A stretch of 64,000 bases of DNA from Rhizobium esperanzae (lineage in GTDB: Bacteria; Pseudomonadota; Alphaproteobacteria; Rhizobiales; Rhizobiaceae), in contig NZ_MXPU01000004.1 in assembly GCF_002204185.1 (NCBI RefSeq), positions 248,001-312,000 of the forward strand, read 5' to 3'. Shown one piece after another: positions 42,679-51,483 of this stretch. Numbering within the stretch: position 1 is the first letter of the stretch; each line of letters starts with the position of its first letter. The notes beneath the pieces were generated by a model. That model saw nothing but the letters and a program-made list of their open reading frames with translations. It had not been told where the DNA came from and made no database searches. Position numbers and translations under genes: made by a program.

Positions 42679-43137
42679 ATGCAGGAGAGAATGGGAAATC
42701 CCGCCCTCGTGCTTCCAGAAGCCATGCAGGCGCTCAATGCACTCAGCAAGGTGCCGACCGAAACAGGCCTTTCGCCAAAGCTGCTCGAGCTCGTCAATCT
42801 GCGCGCCAGCCAGATCAACGGCTGCAGCGTCTGCATCGATGGTCATTGGCGCATTGCCCGCAAGCACGGCGAAACGGACGAGCGGCTCTTTGCCGTCGCC
42901 GGCTGGCGCGACGCCCCGTATTACAGCGAGGCTGAACGCGCCGCCCTCGCCTTGACCGAGGCCGTGACCCGCACCAGCGACCGCGCCGACCCAGTGCCCG
43001 ACGATATCTGGGACGAGGCAACCCGGCATTATGACGGCCGGAGCCTTGCGGCGCTTGTCATCGCCATCGCCAATATCAATGTCTGGAACCGGCTGAACAT
43101 CGCCACCCGTCAGATCGCCGGCGCCTGGAAACCCTGA
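42679..43137 (+). CDS. Carboxymuconolactone decarboxylase family protein (AhpD-like)
   Basis: A 152-residue alpha-helical protein with the AhpD redox motif: INGCSVCIDGHW, with Cys49, Cys52 and His56. Such proteins act as alkylhydroperoxidases or in thiol redox reactions. ATG 42679 is chosen because AAGGAGA is 8 bases upstream; earlier in-frame codons have none. Divergent from the ECF sigma gene, its probable activator. Followed by a strong stem-loop. Confidence 0.9.
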   Translation: MQERMGNPALVLPEAMQALNALSKVPTETGLSPKLLELVNLRASQINGCSVCIDGHWRIARKHGETDERLFAVAGWRDAPYYSEAERAALALTEAVTRTSDRADPVPDDIWDEATRHYDGRSLAALVIAIANINVWNRLNIATRQIAGAWKP

Positions 43138-43146
43138 GCGCCGATT

Positions 43147-43176
43147 GCCGGCAGCGTTTCACCCCGCGCTGCCGGC
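43147..43176. terminator. Bidirectional terminator between AhpD-like gene and rhaI
   Basis: GCCGGCAGCG (43147-43156) and CGCTGCCGGC (43167-43176) form a perfect 10-bp stem, followed on the plus strand by a T-rich stretch near 43186. It separates two convergent genes. Confidence 0.75.
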
Positions 43177-43204
43177 GACCCACACTTTTATTCAGCCCGG
43201 CAGC

Positions 43205-44497
43205 TCAGATGATACCGCCGCCGCCGGCAACGGAAGCCGGACGCTCGGCCGCCACCTTGTTGCGGTAGCCGCTGGCGCGGTAGGCGGCGATCGGATCGAT
43301 CGCGCCGCCGGCCCTGCGCCGGGCTTCGGCGAGGATCGGCTCGACATCGGCGCGATAGGCGCGCTTCAGCGTTTCCGACGCCATCAGCGCGTCATTGTCG
43401 TTCTGATAGCCCTCGAGCGCCTTGCGGTCGACGATCAGCGCCTGCGCATAAGCGCGGCGGATTTCGTTGGCGCTGTTGATCAGGCTCTCGATCGGATCCG
43501 TGACATTGTGCGACTGGTCGATCATATGGGCCGGGTTGAAGTCGTTGACGCCACGCTGCTCGGCATCGACCAGCTCGTTGAAAACCAGGAACAGCCGGTA
43601 GGGATCGATCGCGCCGGCATCGAGATCGTCGTCACCATATTTCGAATCGTTGAAGTGGAATCCGCCGAGCTTGCCGAACTGGATCAGTCGGGCGACGATC
43701 ATCTCGATATTGGTGTTCGGCGCATGGTGACCGAGATCGACGAGGCAATGGGCCTTCGAACCGAGCGTCTGGGCGATCAGGTAGTTGGTGCCCCAATCCT
43801 GCACGATCGTCGAATAGAAGGCCGGCTCGTACATCTTGTGTTCGGTGAACAGCTTCCAATCGTCGGGCAGCGCCTTGTAGATATCGGCCATCGAGGCGAG
43901 ATAACGCTCGAAGGCCCTCGTGAAATTGCTCTGGCCGGGGAAGTTCGAACCGTCGCCGATCCAGACTGTCAAAGCCTTGGAGCCGATCGCCTTGCCGATC
44001 TCTATGCATTCGAGATTGTGCTCGACCGCCTGGGCGCGGGTTGCTGCGTCGGTGTGGCTGAGCGAGCCGTATTTGTAGGAATGAGCCTGCCCCGGGGCAT
44101 CGGAAAAGGTGTTCGAATTCATCGCATCGAAACCGAGGCCGAGCGCATCGCCCTTGGCCTTCAATTCCTTCGCATCCGCCTTGTCCCAGGGAATATGCAG
44201 CGAGACGTTCGGCGTCGCCTGCGTCAGCTGATTGATGACGGCGCAATCGTCGAGCTTGTCGAAAATGCCGCGCGGTTCGCCGCTGCCCGGGAAGCGGGCA
44301 AAGCGCGTGCCGCCGGTACCGACACCCCAGGAGGGAACAGCCACGAAGAATTCCGCGACCTTGCGCGTGATGGCTTCGATATCGACGCCGCGGCGCGCAA
44401 GTGTGGCGCCCAGCGCCTCGTAATCGGCTTTCAGCGCGGCTGCCCGCTTGTCGTTTTCGCTCGCGATGAGATCCTGTGCGATCCTGAACTCGGCCAT
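43205..44497 (-). CDS. rhaI: L-rhamnose isomerase
   Basis: Converts L-rhamnose to L-rhamnulose. The 430-residue TIM-barrel protein carries the metal-site stretches of this isomerase type: KLFTEHKMYEPAFY, HCLVDLGHHAPNTNIE and GGFHFNDSKYGDDDLDAGAIDPYRLFLVFNEL. Start is ATG 44497, 5 bases after GGGAGGA; the frame is open seven codons further. It follows rhaD on the same strand, 133 bases away across a palindromic repeat. This is the Rhizobium-type isomerase, with little likeness to E. coli RhaA. Confidence 0.92.
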   Translation of the reverse strand: MAEFRIAQDLIASENDKRAAALKADYEALGATLARRGVDIEAITRKVAEFFVAVPSWGVGTGGTRFARFPGSGEPRGIFDKLDDCAVINQLTQATPNVSLHIPWDKADAKELKAKGDALGLGFDAMNSNTFSDAPGQAHSYKYGSLSHTDAATRAQAVEHNLECIEIGKAIGSKALTVWIGDGSNFPGQSNFTRAFERYLASMADIYKALPDDWKLFTEHKMYEPAFYSTIVQDWGTNYLIAQTLGSKAHCLVDLGHHAPNTNIEMIVARLIQFGKLGGFHFNDSKYGDDDLDAGAIDPYRLFLVFNELVDAEQRGVNDFNPAHMIDQSHNVTDPIESLINSANEIRRAYAQALIVDRKALEGYQNDNDALMASETLKRAYRADVEPILAEARRRAGGAIDPIAAYRASGYRNKVAAERPASVAGGGGII

Positions 44498-44545
44498 TCT
44501 TTCCTCCCGGTTCTGCAATTTCTACATTGGAACTGCCGTTGGGCC

Positions 44546-44608
44546 GCCCCTCATCCGCCTGCCGGCACCTCCCCGCGTCCAAACCGGGAGAGGGTTAGGG
44601 TGAGGGGC
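44546..44608. repeat. Palindromic intergenic repeat between rhaD and rhaI
   Basis: GCCCCTCATCC (44546-44556) and GGGTGAGGGGC (44598-44608) are inverted arms with one mismatch around a GC-rich centre. It has the look of the RIME-type mosaic repeats found between genes in Rhizobium. It probably forms a stable RNA structure in the rhaDI transcript. Confidence 0.6.
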
Positions 44609-44630
44609 AGACGCATCCGCCCGTCAAAAA

Positions 44631-46727
44631 TCACCGCGTAAAGCTCTGCACGTTGCCGGCATCGACGTTGATAATGTTGCCGGTCGATTTTGCCGAAAGG
44701 TCAGATGCCAGGAAATAGATCGCCTCGGCGATGTCCTCCGGAAACACGTTGAGTTTCAGCATCGAGCGCTTGCGGTAATGTTCCTCGAGATCATCGACCT
44801 CGATCTTCGAGGACGCGGCGCGCTGCTCGCGCCATTCGCCGCTCCAGATCTTCGAACCGCGCAGCACCGCATCCGGGTTGACCGTGTTGACGCGGATGCC
44901 GGCATCGGCGCCTTCCAGCGCCAGGCAGCGGGCGAGATGAATTTCGGCGGCCTTCGCCGTGCAATAGGCAGACGCGTTCGGCGAAGCGGCAAGACCGTTC
45001 TTCGAGGCGACGAAGACGATGTTGCCGCCGAGCGCCTGGCGGCGGAACAGGCGGAAGGCCTCCCGCGAGACGAGGAAATAGCCGGTCGCGAGGATATCGA
45101 TATTGCGGTTCCAGGTCGAAAGCTCGGTGGCTTCAATCGGCGCGGAGGAGGCAATGCCGGCATTCGAGACGAGGATATCGACGCCGCCGAATTCGACCGA
45201 AGCTTCGGCGAAGGAGGCGATCACCGCATCTTCCTTGGTGACGTCGAGCCGAACGCTGCGCACGGCGTCAGCGCCGTGTTTCTTGACGAATTCGGCCTCC
45301 GTGCTTTCGAGTGCTGCCTGATCGATATCGGCAAGCACCACACAGGCGCCCTCGTCGACGAGGCGCGCGGCCGTCGCGCGGCCGATGCCGCCGGCGCCGC
45401 CGGTGACGAAGGCGACCTTGCCGGCAAGGCTCTTCGGCTTCGGCATGCGTTGCAGCTTGGCCTCTTCGAGCAGCCAGTATTCGATATCGAAGGCTTCCTG
45501 CTCAGGCAGGCCCTGATATTCCGAAACCGTCGAGGCCCCGCGCATGACGTTGATGGCGTTGACGTAGAATTCGCTGGCGATGCGGGCCGTCGCCTTGTCG
45601 CGGGCAAAGGACAACATTCCGACGCCGGGAACGAGGAAGATGACAGGATTGGCATCGCGCATGGCGGGCGAATTGTCATGCTTGCAGTCGTTATAATAGC
45701 GGGCGTAATCGGCGCGGTAATCTTCCAGCGCCTTGTCGAGACCGGCGACGATCGCATCGACATCGGGCTTGGCGGGGTCGAAATCGACAATCAGCGGCCG
45801 GATCTTGGTGCGCAGGAAGTGGTCCGGGCAGCTGGTGCCGAGCGCGCCGAGCGGGCGCAGGTTCTTCGAGTTGACGAATTCCAGAACCGCGTCCCGATCG
45901 TCGAAATGGCCGAGCTTGCGCTCCTGCTTGCCGATGCGGCCGCGAATTTCGGGCATCAGGCGGGCGGCGATGGCGCGGCGCTCGGTGACGGGCAGGCTCT
46001 GCGTCAGCGCACCGCCGAAAATCGTCTCGCCTTCAGTCTTTTCGGCAAACCAGATGATGGCCTTGTTGATGATGTCGAGCGTCAGTTCATAGCAGGCCTT
46101 GGCGTCGTTTGCCCAGGTGAAGAGACCATGGCTTTCGAGCACGACGCCCTTGGCGTTCGGGTTCGCCTTGACGAAGGCTTCGAGATCGAGGCCGAGCTGG
46201 AAGCCCGGACGGCGCCAGGGCAGCCAACCGATCTCCTCACCGAAGATCTGTTTGGTCAATTCCCTGGAGTTCTTCGACGCGGCAATGGCGATGATCGCGT
46301 CGGGATGCATGTGATCGACATGGGTAAACGGCACGAAGCCGTGCAGCGGCGTGTCGATCGAAGCAGCGCGACCATTCAGGTTGAAGGTGCAGTGCGGCAG
46401 GAAGCCGACCATGCGGTCTTCGTCCTCGACACCCCTGTAGATGCCCTTCAGCGATTCCAGCTTGTCCTGGTAAAGCGTCGCGAAGCCGTCGAGCTTGATG
46501 GTGCCGACATCGCCGCCCGAGCCCTTGACCCAAAGGACCTTGACCTTGCTGCCATCAAGCGGATCGGTTTCCATCACCTTCGCCGAGGTATTGCCGCCGC
46601 CGTAATTGGTGATGCGCTTGTCGGCGCCGAGCAGATTGGAGCGGTAGAGCAGCTTGCCGGGCTCGTCGAGGCCTGCCGCGTAACCATCATCCCACCGGTT
46701 TTCCAGAAGCCGGACGTTCGCCGCCAT
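44631..46727 (-). CDS. rhaD: Bifunctional rhamnulose-1-phosphate aldolase / short-chain dehydrogenase
   Basis: Splits rhamnulose-1-phosphate to DHAP and L-lactaldehyde and, by its second domain, oxidises or reduces the lactaldehyde. The 698-residue protein has an N-terminal class II aldolase/adducin domain (about 1-400; YGGGNTSAKVME, HVDHMHPDA with metal histidines, LESHGLFTWA) and a C-terminal SDR domain (TGGAGGIG near 435-442, NAGIASSA, Tyr and Lys of ASAYCTAKAAE near 586-590). Start ATG 46727 follows GGGAGGATGAC. Divergent from rhaR with a large inverted repeat between. Confidence 0.93.
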   Translation of the reverse strand: MAANVRLLENRWDDGYAAGLDEPGKLLYRSNLLGADKRITNYGGGNTSAKVMETDPLDGSKVKVLWVKGSGGDVGTIKLDGFATLYQDKLESLKGIYRGVEDEDRMVGFLPHCTFNLNGRAASIDTPLHGFVPFTHVDHMHPDAIIAIAASKNSRELTKQIFGEEIGWLPWRRPGFQLGLDLEAFVKANPNAKGVVLESHGLFTWANDAKACYELTLDIINKAIIWFAEKTEGETIFGGALTQSLPVTERRAIAARLMPEIRGRIGKQERKLGHFDDRDAVLEFVNSKNLRPLGALGTSCPDHFLRTKIRPLIVDFDPAKPDVDAIVAGLDKALEDYRADYARYYNDCKHDNSPAMRDANPVIFLVPGVGMLSFARDKATARIASEFYVNAINVMRGASTVSEYQGLPEQEAFDIEYWLLEEAKLQRMPKPKSLAGKVAFVTGGAGGIGRATAARLVDEGACVVLADIDQAALESTEAEFVKKHGADAVRSVRLDVTKEDAVIASFAEASVEFGGVDILVSNAGIASSAPIEATELSTWNRNIDILATGYFLVSREAFRLFRRQALGGNIVFVASKNGLAASPNASAYCTAKAAEIHLARCLALEGADAGIRVNTVNPDAVLRGSKIWSGEWREQRAASSKIEVDDLEEHYRKRSMLKLNVFPEDIAEAIYFLASDLSAKSTGNIINVDAGNVQSFTR

Positions 46728-46808
46728 GTCATCCTCCCATAATAAGCTTGCAAGGCGCCGCAATCCCAGCGCCCTTTCGCTCACGGTATCGCGCATCAAA
46801 AGTATGCT

Positions 46809-46881
46809 TGTCAATCGAAAACGATCAAATTCGATTATTGTGCAGCGCAATATGAAAATTTATGATCGTTTGTGATTGACA
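46809..46881. promoter_or_regulatory. Large inverted repeat in the rhaD-rhaR region, candidate RhaR operator
   Basis: TGTCAATCGAAAACGATCA (46809-46827) and the complement of 46863-46881 match in 17 of 19 bases; their centres are 54 bp apart, about five helical turns. A smaller repeat AATCGAA/TTCGATT (46813-46819 and 46830-46836) overlaps the left half. The layout suits a DeoR-type repressor that loops DNA and shuts both divergent promoters. Confidence 0.7.
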
Positions 46882-46925
46882 GTCTTTAACGGATGCGAAA
46901 TAAATATGACAAGAGGAGGAGCCCA

Positions 46926-47738
46926 ATGCACGAACGCGAACGCCATCGCATCATCTTAAGCGCCGTTCAGGAAAAGTCTGTCGTGACAATCCAGGACATT
47001 TCCGAGTTGACGGAAGCTTCTGAAGCGACGATCCGGCGCGATATCGCGGCCCTTCATGTGCAGGGCAAGATCCGCCGTGTTCGCGGCGGCGCCGAAGCAG
47101 TGCATCCGCCGCAGCTCGGCAATCTTGCCGGCCGGCCCTTCCGGGTTTCAGAATCAGTCAACATCGATAAAAAGCGCGCAATTGCACGCGCGGCGGTCGA
47201 TCTCTGCGAGGCGGGCGACGCCATCATCATCAATGGCGGCACGACGACGTTCCAGATGGTGCATTACATGGCTGGCCACCGCATGCAGGTGATGACCAAC
47301 TCTTTTGCCATCGCCGAACATCTGGTGAAGCATTCCAAGAATACGGTGACGGTGCCGGGCGGCGCGATCTATCGCGAACAGAGCCTCATCCTGTCGCCTT
47401 TCGACAATGATGCGATCCGCAATTTTTATGCGCGGCGCATGTTCATCGGCGCGCAGGGCGTCGGTCCGCTCGGCATCATGGAGGCGGACGCCCTCATCAT
47501 CCAGAGCGAGCAGAAGCTGATGCACCAGGCCGACGAACTCGTCGTCATGGTCGATTCAAGCAAGTTCAATCGCCGGTCGAGCCTCATTCTTTGCGCGCTC
47601 GACCGTGTTTCTGCGATCATCACCGATGACGGGATTTCGGAAGAGGCAGCTCGCATGGTCGAGAATGCCGGCATCCGGCTCGTCGTCGCCAGCCCGGTGG
47701 CGCAGCTTGCGAAGGAGGATTCCTCGTCGGTCGCGTGA
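46926..47738 (+). CDS. rhaR: DeoR-family regulator of rhamnose genes
   Basis: Repressor of 270 residues. N-terminal winged helix (RERHRIILSAVQEKSVVTIQDISELTEASEATIRRDIAALHVQGKIRRVRGGAE, about 4-57), the DeoR signature, and a sugar-phosphate-sensing domain (INGGTTTFQMVHYM, TNSFAIAEHL, GAQGV, VDSSKFNRRSSLILC). Start ATG 46926 with AGGAGGAG just upstream, not the open codons before it. rhaS follows after 47 bases in the same direction, so it also belongs to the transport-kinase operon. Confidence 0.92.
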   Translation: MHERERHRIILSAVQEKSVVTIQDISELTEASEATIRRDIAALHVQGKIRRVRGGAEAVHPPQLGNLAGRPFRVSESVNIDKKRAIARAAVDLCEAGDAIIINGGTTTFQMVHYMAGHRMQVMTNSFAIAEHLVKHSKNTVTVPGGAIYREQSLILSPFDNDAIRNFYARRMFIGAQGVGPLGIMEADALIIQSEQKLMHQADELVVMVDSSKFNRRSSLILCALDRVSAIITDDGISEEAARMVENAGIRLVVASPVAQLAKEDSSSVA

Positions 47739-47785
47739 GGCGCCGCCGAGGTGTGGAAGTCTAATCTTAATGGGAGGAAAGTGAC

Positions 47786-48781
47786 ATGAAATTCGCAAAG
47801 ACACTGGCGCTCGGCGCAGCGCTCGCCATCGCCATGATGGCCGGCACTGCCAGCGCCAAGGACATCAAGATCGGCCTCGTCGTGAAGTCGCTCGGCAATG
47901 GTTTCTTCGACGCCGCCAACAAGGGCGCCCAGGAAGCCGCCAAGGAACTCGGCGGCGTGGAAGTGATCTACACCGGCCCGACGTCGACGACGGCCGAAGG
48001 CCAGATCGAAGTGATCAACTCGCTGATCGCTCAAGGCGTCGATGCCATCGCCGTTTCGGCCAACGATCCCGACGCGCTCGTTCCGGCGCTGAAGAAGGCC
48101 ACCCAGCGCGGCATCAAGGTGATCTCCTGGGATTCCGGCGTTGCCAAGGAAGGCCGCATCCTGCAGCTCAACCCCTCCTCCAACGAGCTGATCGGCAAGA
48201 TGTGCCTGACGCTCGCCAAGGATCATCTGGAAGGCGGCAAGGGTGACTTCGCCATCCTGTCGGCAACGACCACCTCGACCAACCAGAACATCTGGATCGA
48301 CCAGATGAAGAAGCAGCTCAAGGATTTCCCCGGCCTCAACCTCGTCACCACGGTTTATGGCGACGACCTCTCGGACAAGTCCTATCGTGAAGCCGAAGGC
48401 CTCTTGAAGTCGAACCCGAACGTCAAGGTCATCGTCGCTCCGACGACGGTCGGCGTTCTCGCCGCTTCCAAGGTCGTCGAAGACAAGGGTCTCGTCGGCA
48501 AGGTCTACGTCACCGGTCTCGGCCTGCCGTCCGAAATGGCCGGCGCGATCAAGTCGGGCGCCACGAAGGAATTCGCCATCTGGAATCCGATCGACCTCGG
48601 CTACTCCGCCACCCAGATCGCCTATCGCCTCGTCAAGGGCGAGACCGACGGCAAGCCGGGCAGCGAGATCAATGCCGGCCGCATGGGCAAGATCAAGGTC
48701 GGCGACAACGGCGAAGCCGCCATGGCCGATCCCTTCGTCTACAATGCTTCGAACATCGACCAGTTCTCCAAGGTCTTCTAA
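47786..48781 (+). CDS. rhaS: Rhamnose ABC transporter periplasmic binding protein
   Basis: Sugar receptor of 331 residues with a signal peptide (1-24, ending ASA before KD). The mature part has the ribose-binding-protein fold (IKIGLVVKSLGNGFFDAANKGAQEAAKELGGVEVIYTGPTSTTAEGQIEVINSLIAQGVDAIAVSANDPDAL). A GGGAGG site precedes the ATG. A palindromic repeat follows its stop, so the receptor mRNA may be more stable than the rest of the operon. Confidence 0.93.
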   Translation: MKFAKTLALGAALAIAMMAGTASAKDIKIGLVVKSLGNGFFDAANKGAQEAAKELGGVEVIYTGPTSTTAEGQIEVINSLIAQGVDAIAVSANDPDALVPALKKATQRGIKVISWDSGVAKEGRILQLNPSSNELIGKMCLTLAKDHLEGGKGDFAILSATTTSTNQNIWIDQMKKQLKDFPGLNLVTTVYGDDLSDKSYREAEGLLKSNPNVKVIVAPTTVGVLAASKVVEDKGLVGKVYVTGLGLPSEMAGAIKSGATKEFAIWNPIDLGYSATQIAYRLVKGETDGKPGSEINAGRMGKIKVGDNGEAAMADPFVYNASNIDQFSKVF

Positions 48782-48784
48782 TCG

Positions 48785-48925
48785 TTAAGACCCCCTCTGG
48801 CCTGGCGGCCATCTCCCCCACAAGGGGGAGATAATCTGAAGCAACGCCCCGCCCATCGCGAGCCTCGGCATCGCGGTGGGTCAAGCCCCGCCCCCTTGTG
48901 GGGAGGGATTGGGGAGGGGTTTTCA
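48785..48925. repeat. RIME-like palindromic repeat between rhaS and rhaT
   Basis: ATCTCCCCC (48811-48819) and GGGGGAGAT (48824-48832) are perfect arms with a 4-base loop, preceded by a GGCC-N4-GGCC repeat; a second part near 48888-48920 (CCCCCTTGTGGGG and GGGGAGGGG) is related. This composition fits the Rhizobium-specific intergenic mosaic element family. The far end supplies the purine-rich ribosome site of rhaT. Confidence 0.6.
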
Positions 48926-48939
48926 AGGTGAAACGAATA

Positions 48940-50472
48940 ATGCACGCCGCAACGCAAAAGCACGATGTCAGCCCCATGCCCGATACACCGGCCATTCTGG
49001 AAATGCGCGGCATCTCCCAGATCTTTCCGGGCGTGAAAGCGCTCGACAATGTCAGCATCGCGCTCCACCCCGGCACGGTCACCGCGCTGATCGGCGAAAA
49101 CGGCGCCGGTAAGTCGACGCTCGTCAAGATCCTGACCGGCATCTACAGGCCGAACGAAGGCGAGATCCTGGTCGACGGCCGGACAGTGACCTTCGCTAGC
49201 GCCCAGGCCGCGATCGATGCCGGCGTCACCGCTATCCATCAGGAAACCGTGCTGTTCGACGAACTGACGGTTGCCGAAAACATCTTCCTCGGCCATGCGG
49301 CGCGCACGCGCTTCCGCACCATCGACTGGCAGGTGATGAACAGCCGCTCGAAGACGCTGCTGACGGCGCTCGAAAGCAATATCGATCCGACAATCCGGCT
49401 GAAGGACCTCTCCATCGCGCAGCGCCACTTGGTGGCGATCGCCCGCGCTTTGTCGATCGAAGCCCGCATCGTCATCATGGACGAGCCGACAGCCGCCCTC
49501 TCCCGCAAAGAGATCGACGATCTCTTCCGCATCATCAAGGGCCTGAAGGAACAAGGCAAGGCGATCCTGTTCATCAGCCACAAGTTCGACGAGCTTTACG
49601 AGATCGCCGACGATTTCGTCGTCTTCCGCGACGGCCGCGCCGTCGGCCGGGGCCGGCTCAAGGAAACGCCGCAGGACGAAATCGTCCGCATGATGGTCGG
49701 CCGCGACGTCGAAAACGTCTTTCCGAAGATCGACGTCGCCATCGGAGGACCGGTGCTCGACGTCGAAAAATACAGCCACCGCACCGAATTCCGCGATATT
49801 TCGCTGACCCTGCGCAAGGGTGAGATTCTCGGCATTTACGGCCTGATCGGCGCCGGGCGGTCGGAACTCGCACAGTCGCTCTTCGGCATCACCCGGCCGC
49901 TCTCCGGCAGGCTGACGCTCGAAGGTCAGGAAATTTCGATCAACTCGCCGCATGATGCGATCAAGGCCGGCATCGTCTATGTGCCGGAAGAGCGCGGCCG
50001 CCACGGACTGGCGCTGCCGATGCCGATCTACCAGAACATGACGCTGCCGTCGCTGACGCGCACCTCGCGCAAGGGTTTCTTGCAGGCGGCGGAGGAATTC
50101 GCGCTCGCCCGCAAATATGCCGAGCGGCTGGATCTGCGCGCTGCCGCCCTCTCCGTGCCGGTCGGCACCCTGTCGGGCGGCAACCAGCAGAAGGTCGTCA
50201 TCGGCAAGTGGCTCGCCACCATGCCCAAGGTCATCATCCTCGATGAGCCGACCAAGGGCATTGACATCGGTTCGAAGGCTGCCGTCCACGGCTTCATCAG
50301 CGAGCTTGCCGCTGAGGGCCTTTCCATCATCATGATCTCTTCCGAACTGCCCGAGATCATCGGCATGTCGGACCGTGTGCTGGTCATGAAGGAAGGTCTG
50401 TCGGCCGGGTTCTTCGAGCGCGATCAGCTTTCGCCGGAAGCGCTGGTGCGCGCGGCAACCGGAAATGCATGA
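48940..50472 (+). CDS. rhaT: Rhamnose ABC transporter ATPase (double domain)
   Basis: ATPase of 510 residues with two ABC domains like RbsA. Domain 1: Walker A GENGAGKST (52-60), a weakened signature LKDLSIAQRHLVAIARAL, Walker B IVIMDEP. Domain 2: degenerate Walker A GLIGAGRSEL, normal signature LSGGNQQKV and IILDEPTKGID. This asymmetry is normal for the family. The start could be ATG 48940, GTG 48928 or ATG 48976; 48940 is a compromise, none has an ideal ribosome site. Confidence 0.93.
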   Translation: MHAATQKHDVSPMPDTPAILEMRGISQIFPGVKALDNVSIALHPGTVTALIGENGAGKSTLVKILTGIYRPNEGEILVDGRTVTFASAQAAIDAGVTAIHQETVLFDELTVAENIFLGHAARTRFRTIDWQVMNSRSKTLLTALESNIDPTIRLKDLSIAQRHLVAIARALSIEARIVIMDEPTAALSRKEIDDLFRIIKGLKEQGKAILFISHKFDELYEIADDFVVFRDGRAVGRGRLKETPQDEIVRMMVGRDVENVFPKIDVAIGGPVLDVEKYSHRTEFRDISLTLRKGEILGIYGLIGAGRSELAQSLFGITRPLSGRLTLEGQEISINSPHDAIKAGIVYVPEERGRHGLALPMPIYQNMTLPSLTRTSRKGFLQAAEEFALARKYAERLDLRAAALSVPVGTLSGGNQQKVVIGKWLATMPKVIILDEPTKGIDIGSKAAVHGFISELAAEGLSIIMISSELPEIIGMSDRVLVMKEGLSAGFFERDQLSPEALVRAATGNA

Positions 50473-50481
50473 GGTGACGGC

Positions 50482-51483
50482 ATGGCCAAACTGATCAAAA
50501 AACGCGAAACCCTGCTCTTTGCCATCATCGTCGTGATGATCGTCGTCTTCTCGACGCGGGCCGCCGATTTCGCCACACCGGATAATCTCGCCGGTATCTT
50601 CAACGACACCGCGATCCTCATCATCCTGGCGCTTGCCCAGATGACTGTTATTCTGACGAAATCGATCGATCTTTCGGTTGCCGCCAACCTCGCCTTTACC
50701 GGCATGGCAATCGCGATGATGAACGCCGCCTTTCCCGGCCTGCCGTTGATCGTGCTGATCCTTGCCGCCGTCGCGATCGGCGCAGCCCTCGGCACCATCA
50801 ACGGCTTCCTCGTCTGGCGCCTCGAAATCCCGCCGATCGTCGTCACCCTCGGCACCCTCACCATCTATCGCGGCATGGCCTTCGTGCTCTCGGGCGGCGC
50901 CTGGGTAAACGCACACCAGATGACGCCGACCTTCCTCGCCGTTCCCCGCACGCTGATCCTCGGCCTGCCGGTGTTGAGCTGGGTCGCGATCATCATCGTC
51001 GCGCTGATGTATGTGCTGCTGCGCTACAGCCAGTTCGGCCGTTCCGCCTATGCGACCGGCGGCAATCCGACGGCGGCCGTCTATGCCGGCATCGATACCG
51101 GCCGGACGAAATTCCTCGCCTTCGTACTGTCGGGCGCGCTCGCCGGCCTTTCCAGCTATCTCTGGGTATCGCGTTACGCCGTCGCCTATGTCGATATCGC
51201 CAACGGCTTCGAACTCGATAGCGTTGCAGCCTGCGTCATCGGCGGCATCTCCATTGCCGGCGGCGTCGGCTCGGTCGCCGGCACCGTCCTCGGGGCGCTC
51301 TTCCTCGGCGTTATCAAGAACGCCCTGCCGGTCATCGGCATCTCCCCCTTCACGCAGATGGCGATCTCCGGAACCGTCATCATTCTCGCCGTTGCCTTCA
51401 ACGCCCGGCGCGAGCGTAACCGCGGCCGCATCATCCTGCGCGACCGCGCCGCAGCCGACACCAGAACGGAGGCCGCAGCATGA
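50482..51483 (+). CDS. rhaP: Rhamnose ABC transporter permease RhaP
   Basis: Inner-membrane permease of 333 residues, RbsC type, with about nine hydrophobic segments. Family stretches: LAQMTVILTKSIDLSVAANLAFTGM, GTINGFLVWRLEIPPIVVTLGTLTIYRGMAFVLSGG, YATGGNPTAAVYAGIDTGRTKFLAFVLSGALAGLS and CVIGGISIAGGVGSVAGTVLGALFLG. It begins 9 bases after rhaT and its stop overlaps the start of rhaQ by ATGA. Confidence 0.93.
   Translation: MAKLIKKRETLLFAIIVVMIVVFSTRAADFATPDNLAGIFNDTAILIILALAQMTVILTKSIDLSVAANLAFTGMAIAMMNAAFPGLPLIVLILAAVAIGAALGTINGFLVWRLEIPPIVVTLGTLTIYRGMAFVLSGGAWVNAHQMTPTFLAVPRTLILGLPVLSWVAIIIVALMYVLLRYSQFGRSAYATGGNPTAAVYAGIDTGRTKFLAFVLSGALAGLSSYLWVSRYAVAYVDIANGFELDSVAACVIGGISIAGGVGSVAGTVLGALFLGVIKNALPVIGISPFTQMAISGTVIILAVAFNARRERNRGRIILRDRAAADTRTEAAA

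Noticed and set aside
44778-46742. A 654-codon plus-strand open frame opposite rhaD
   Set aside because: It mirrors the rhaD coding sequence, has no ribosome site or recognisable motif, and rhaD shows both of its expected domains.
44546-48925. GC-rich palindromes considered as CRISPR or mobile-element ends
   Set aside because: There are no regularly spaced direct repeats and no transposase; they fit intergenic mosaic repeats.
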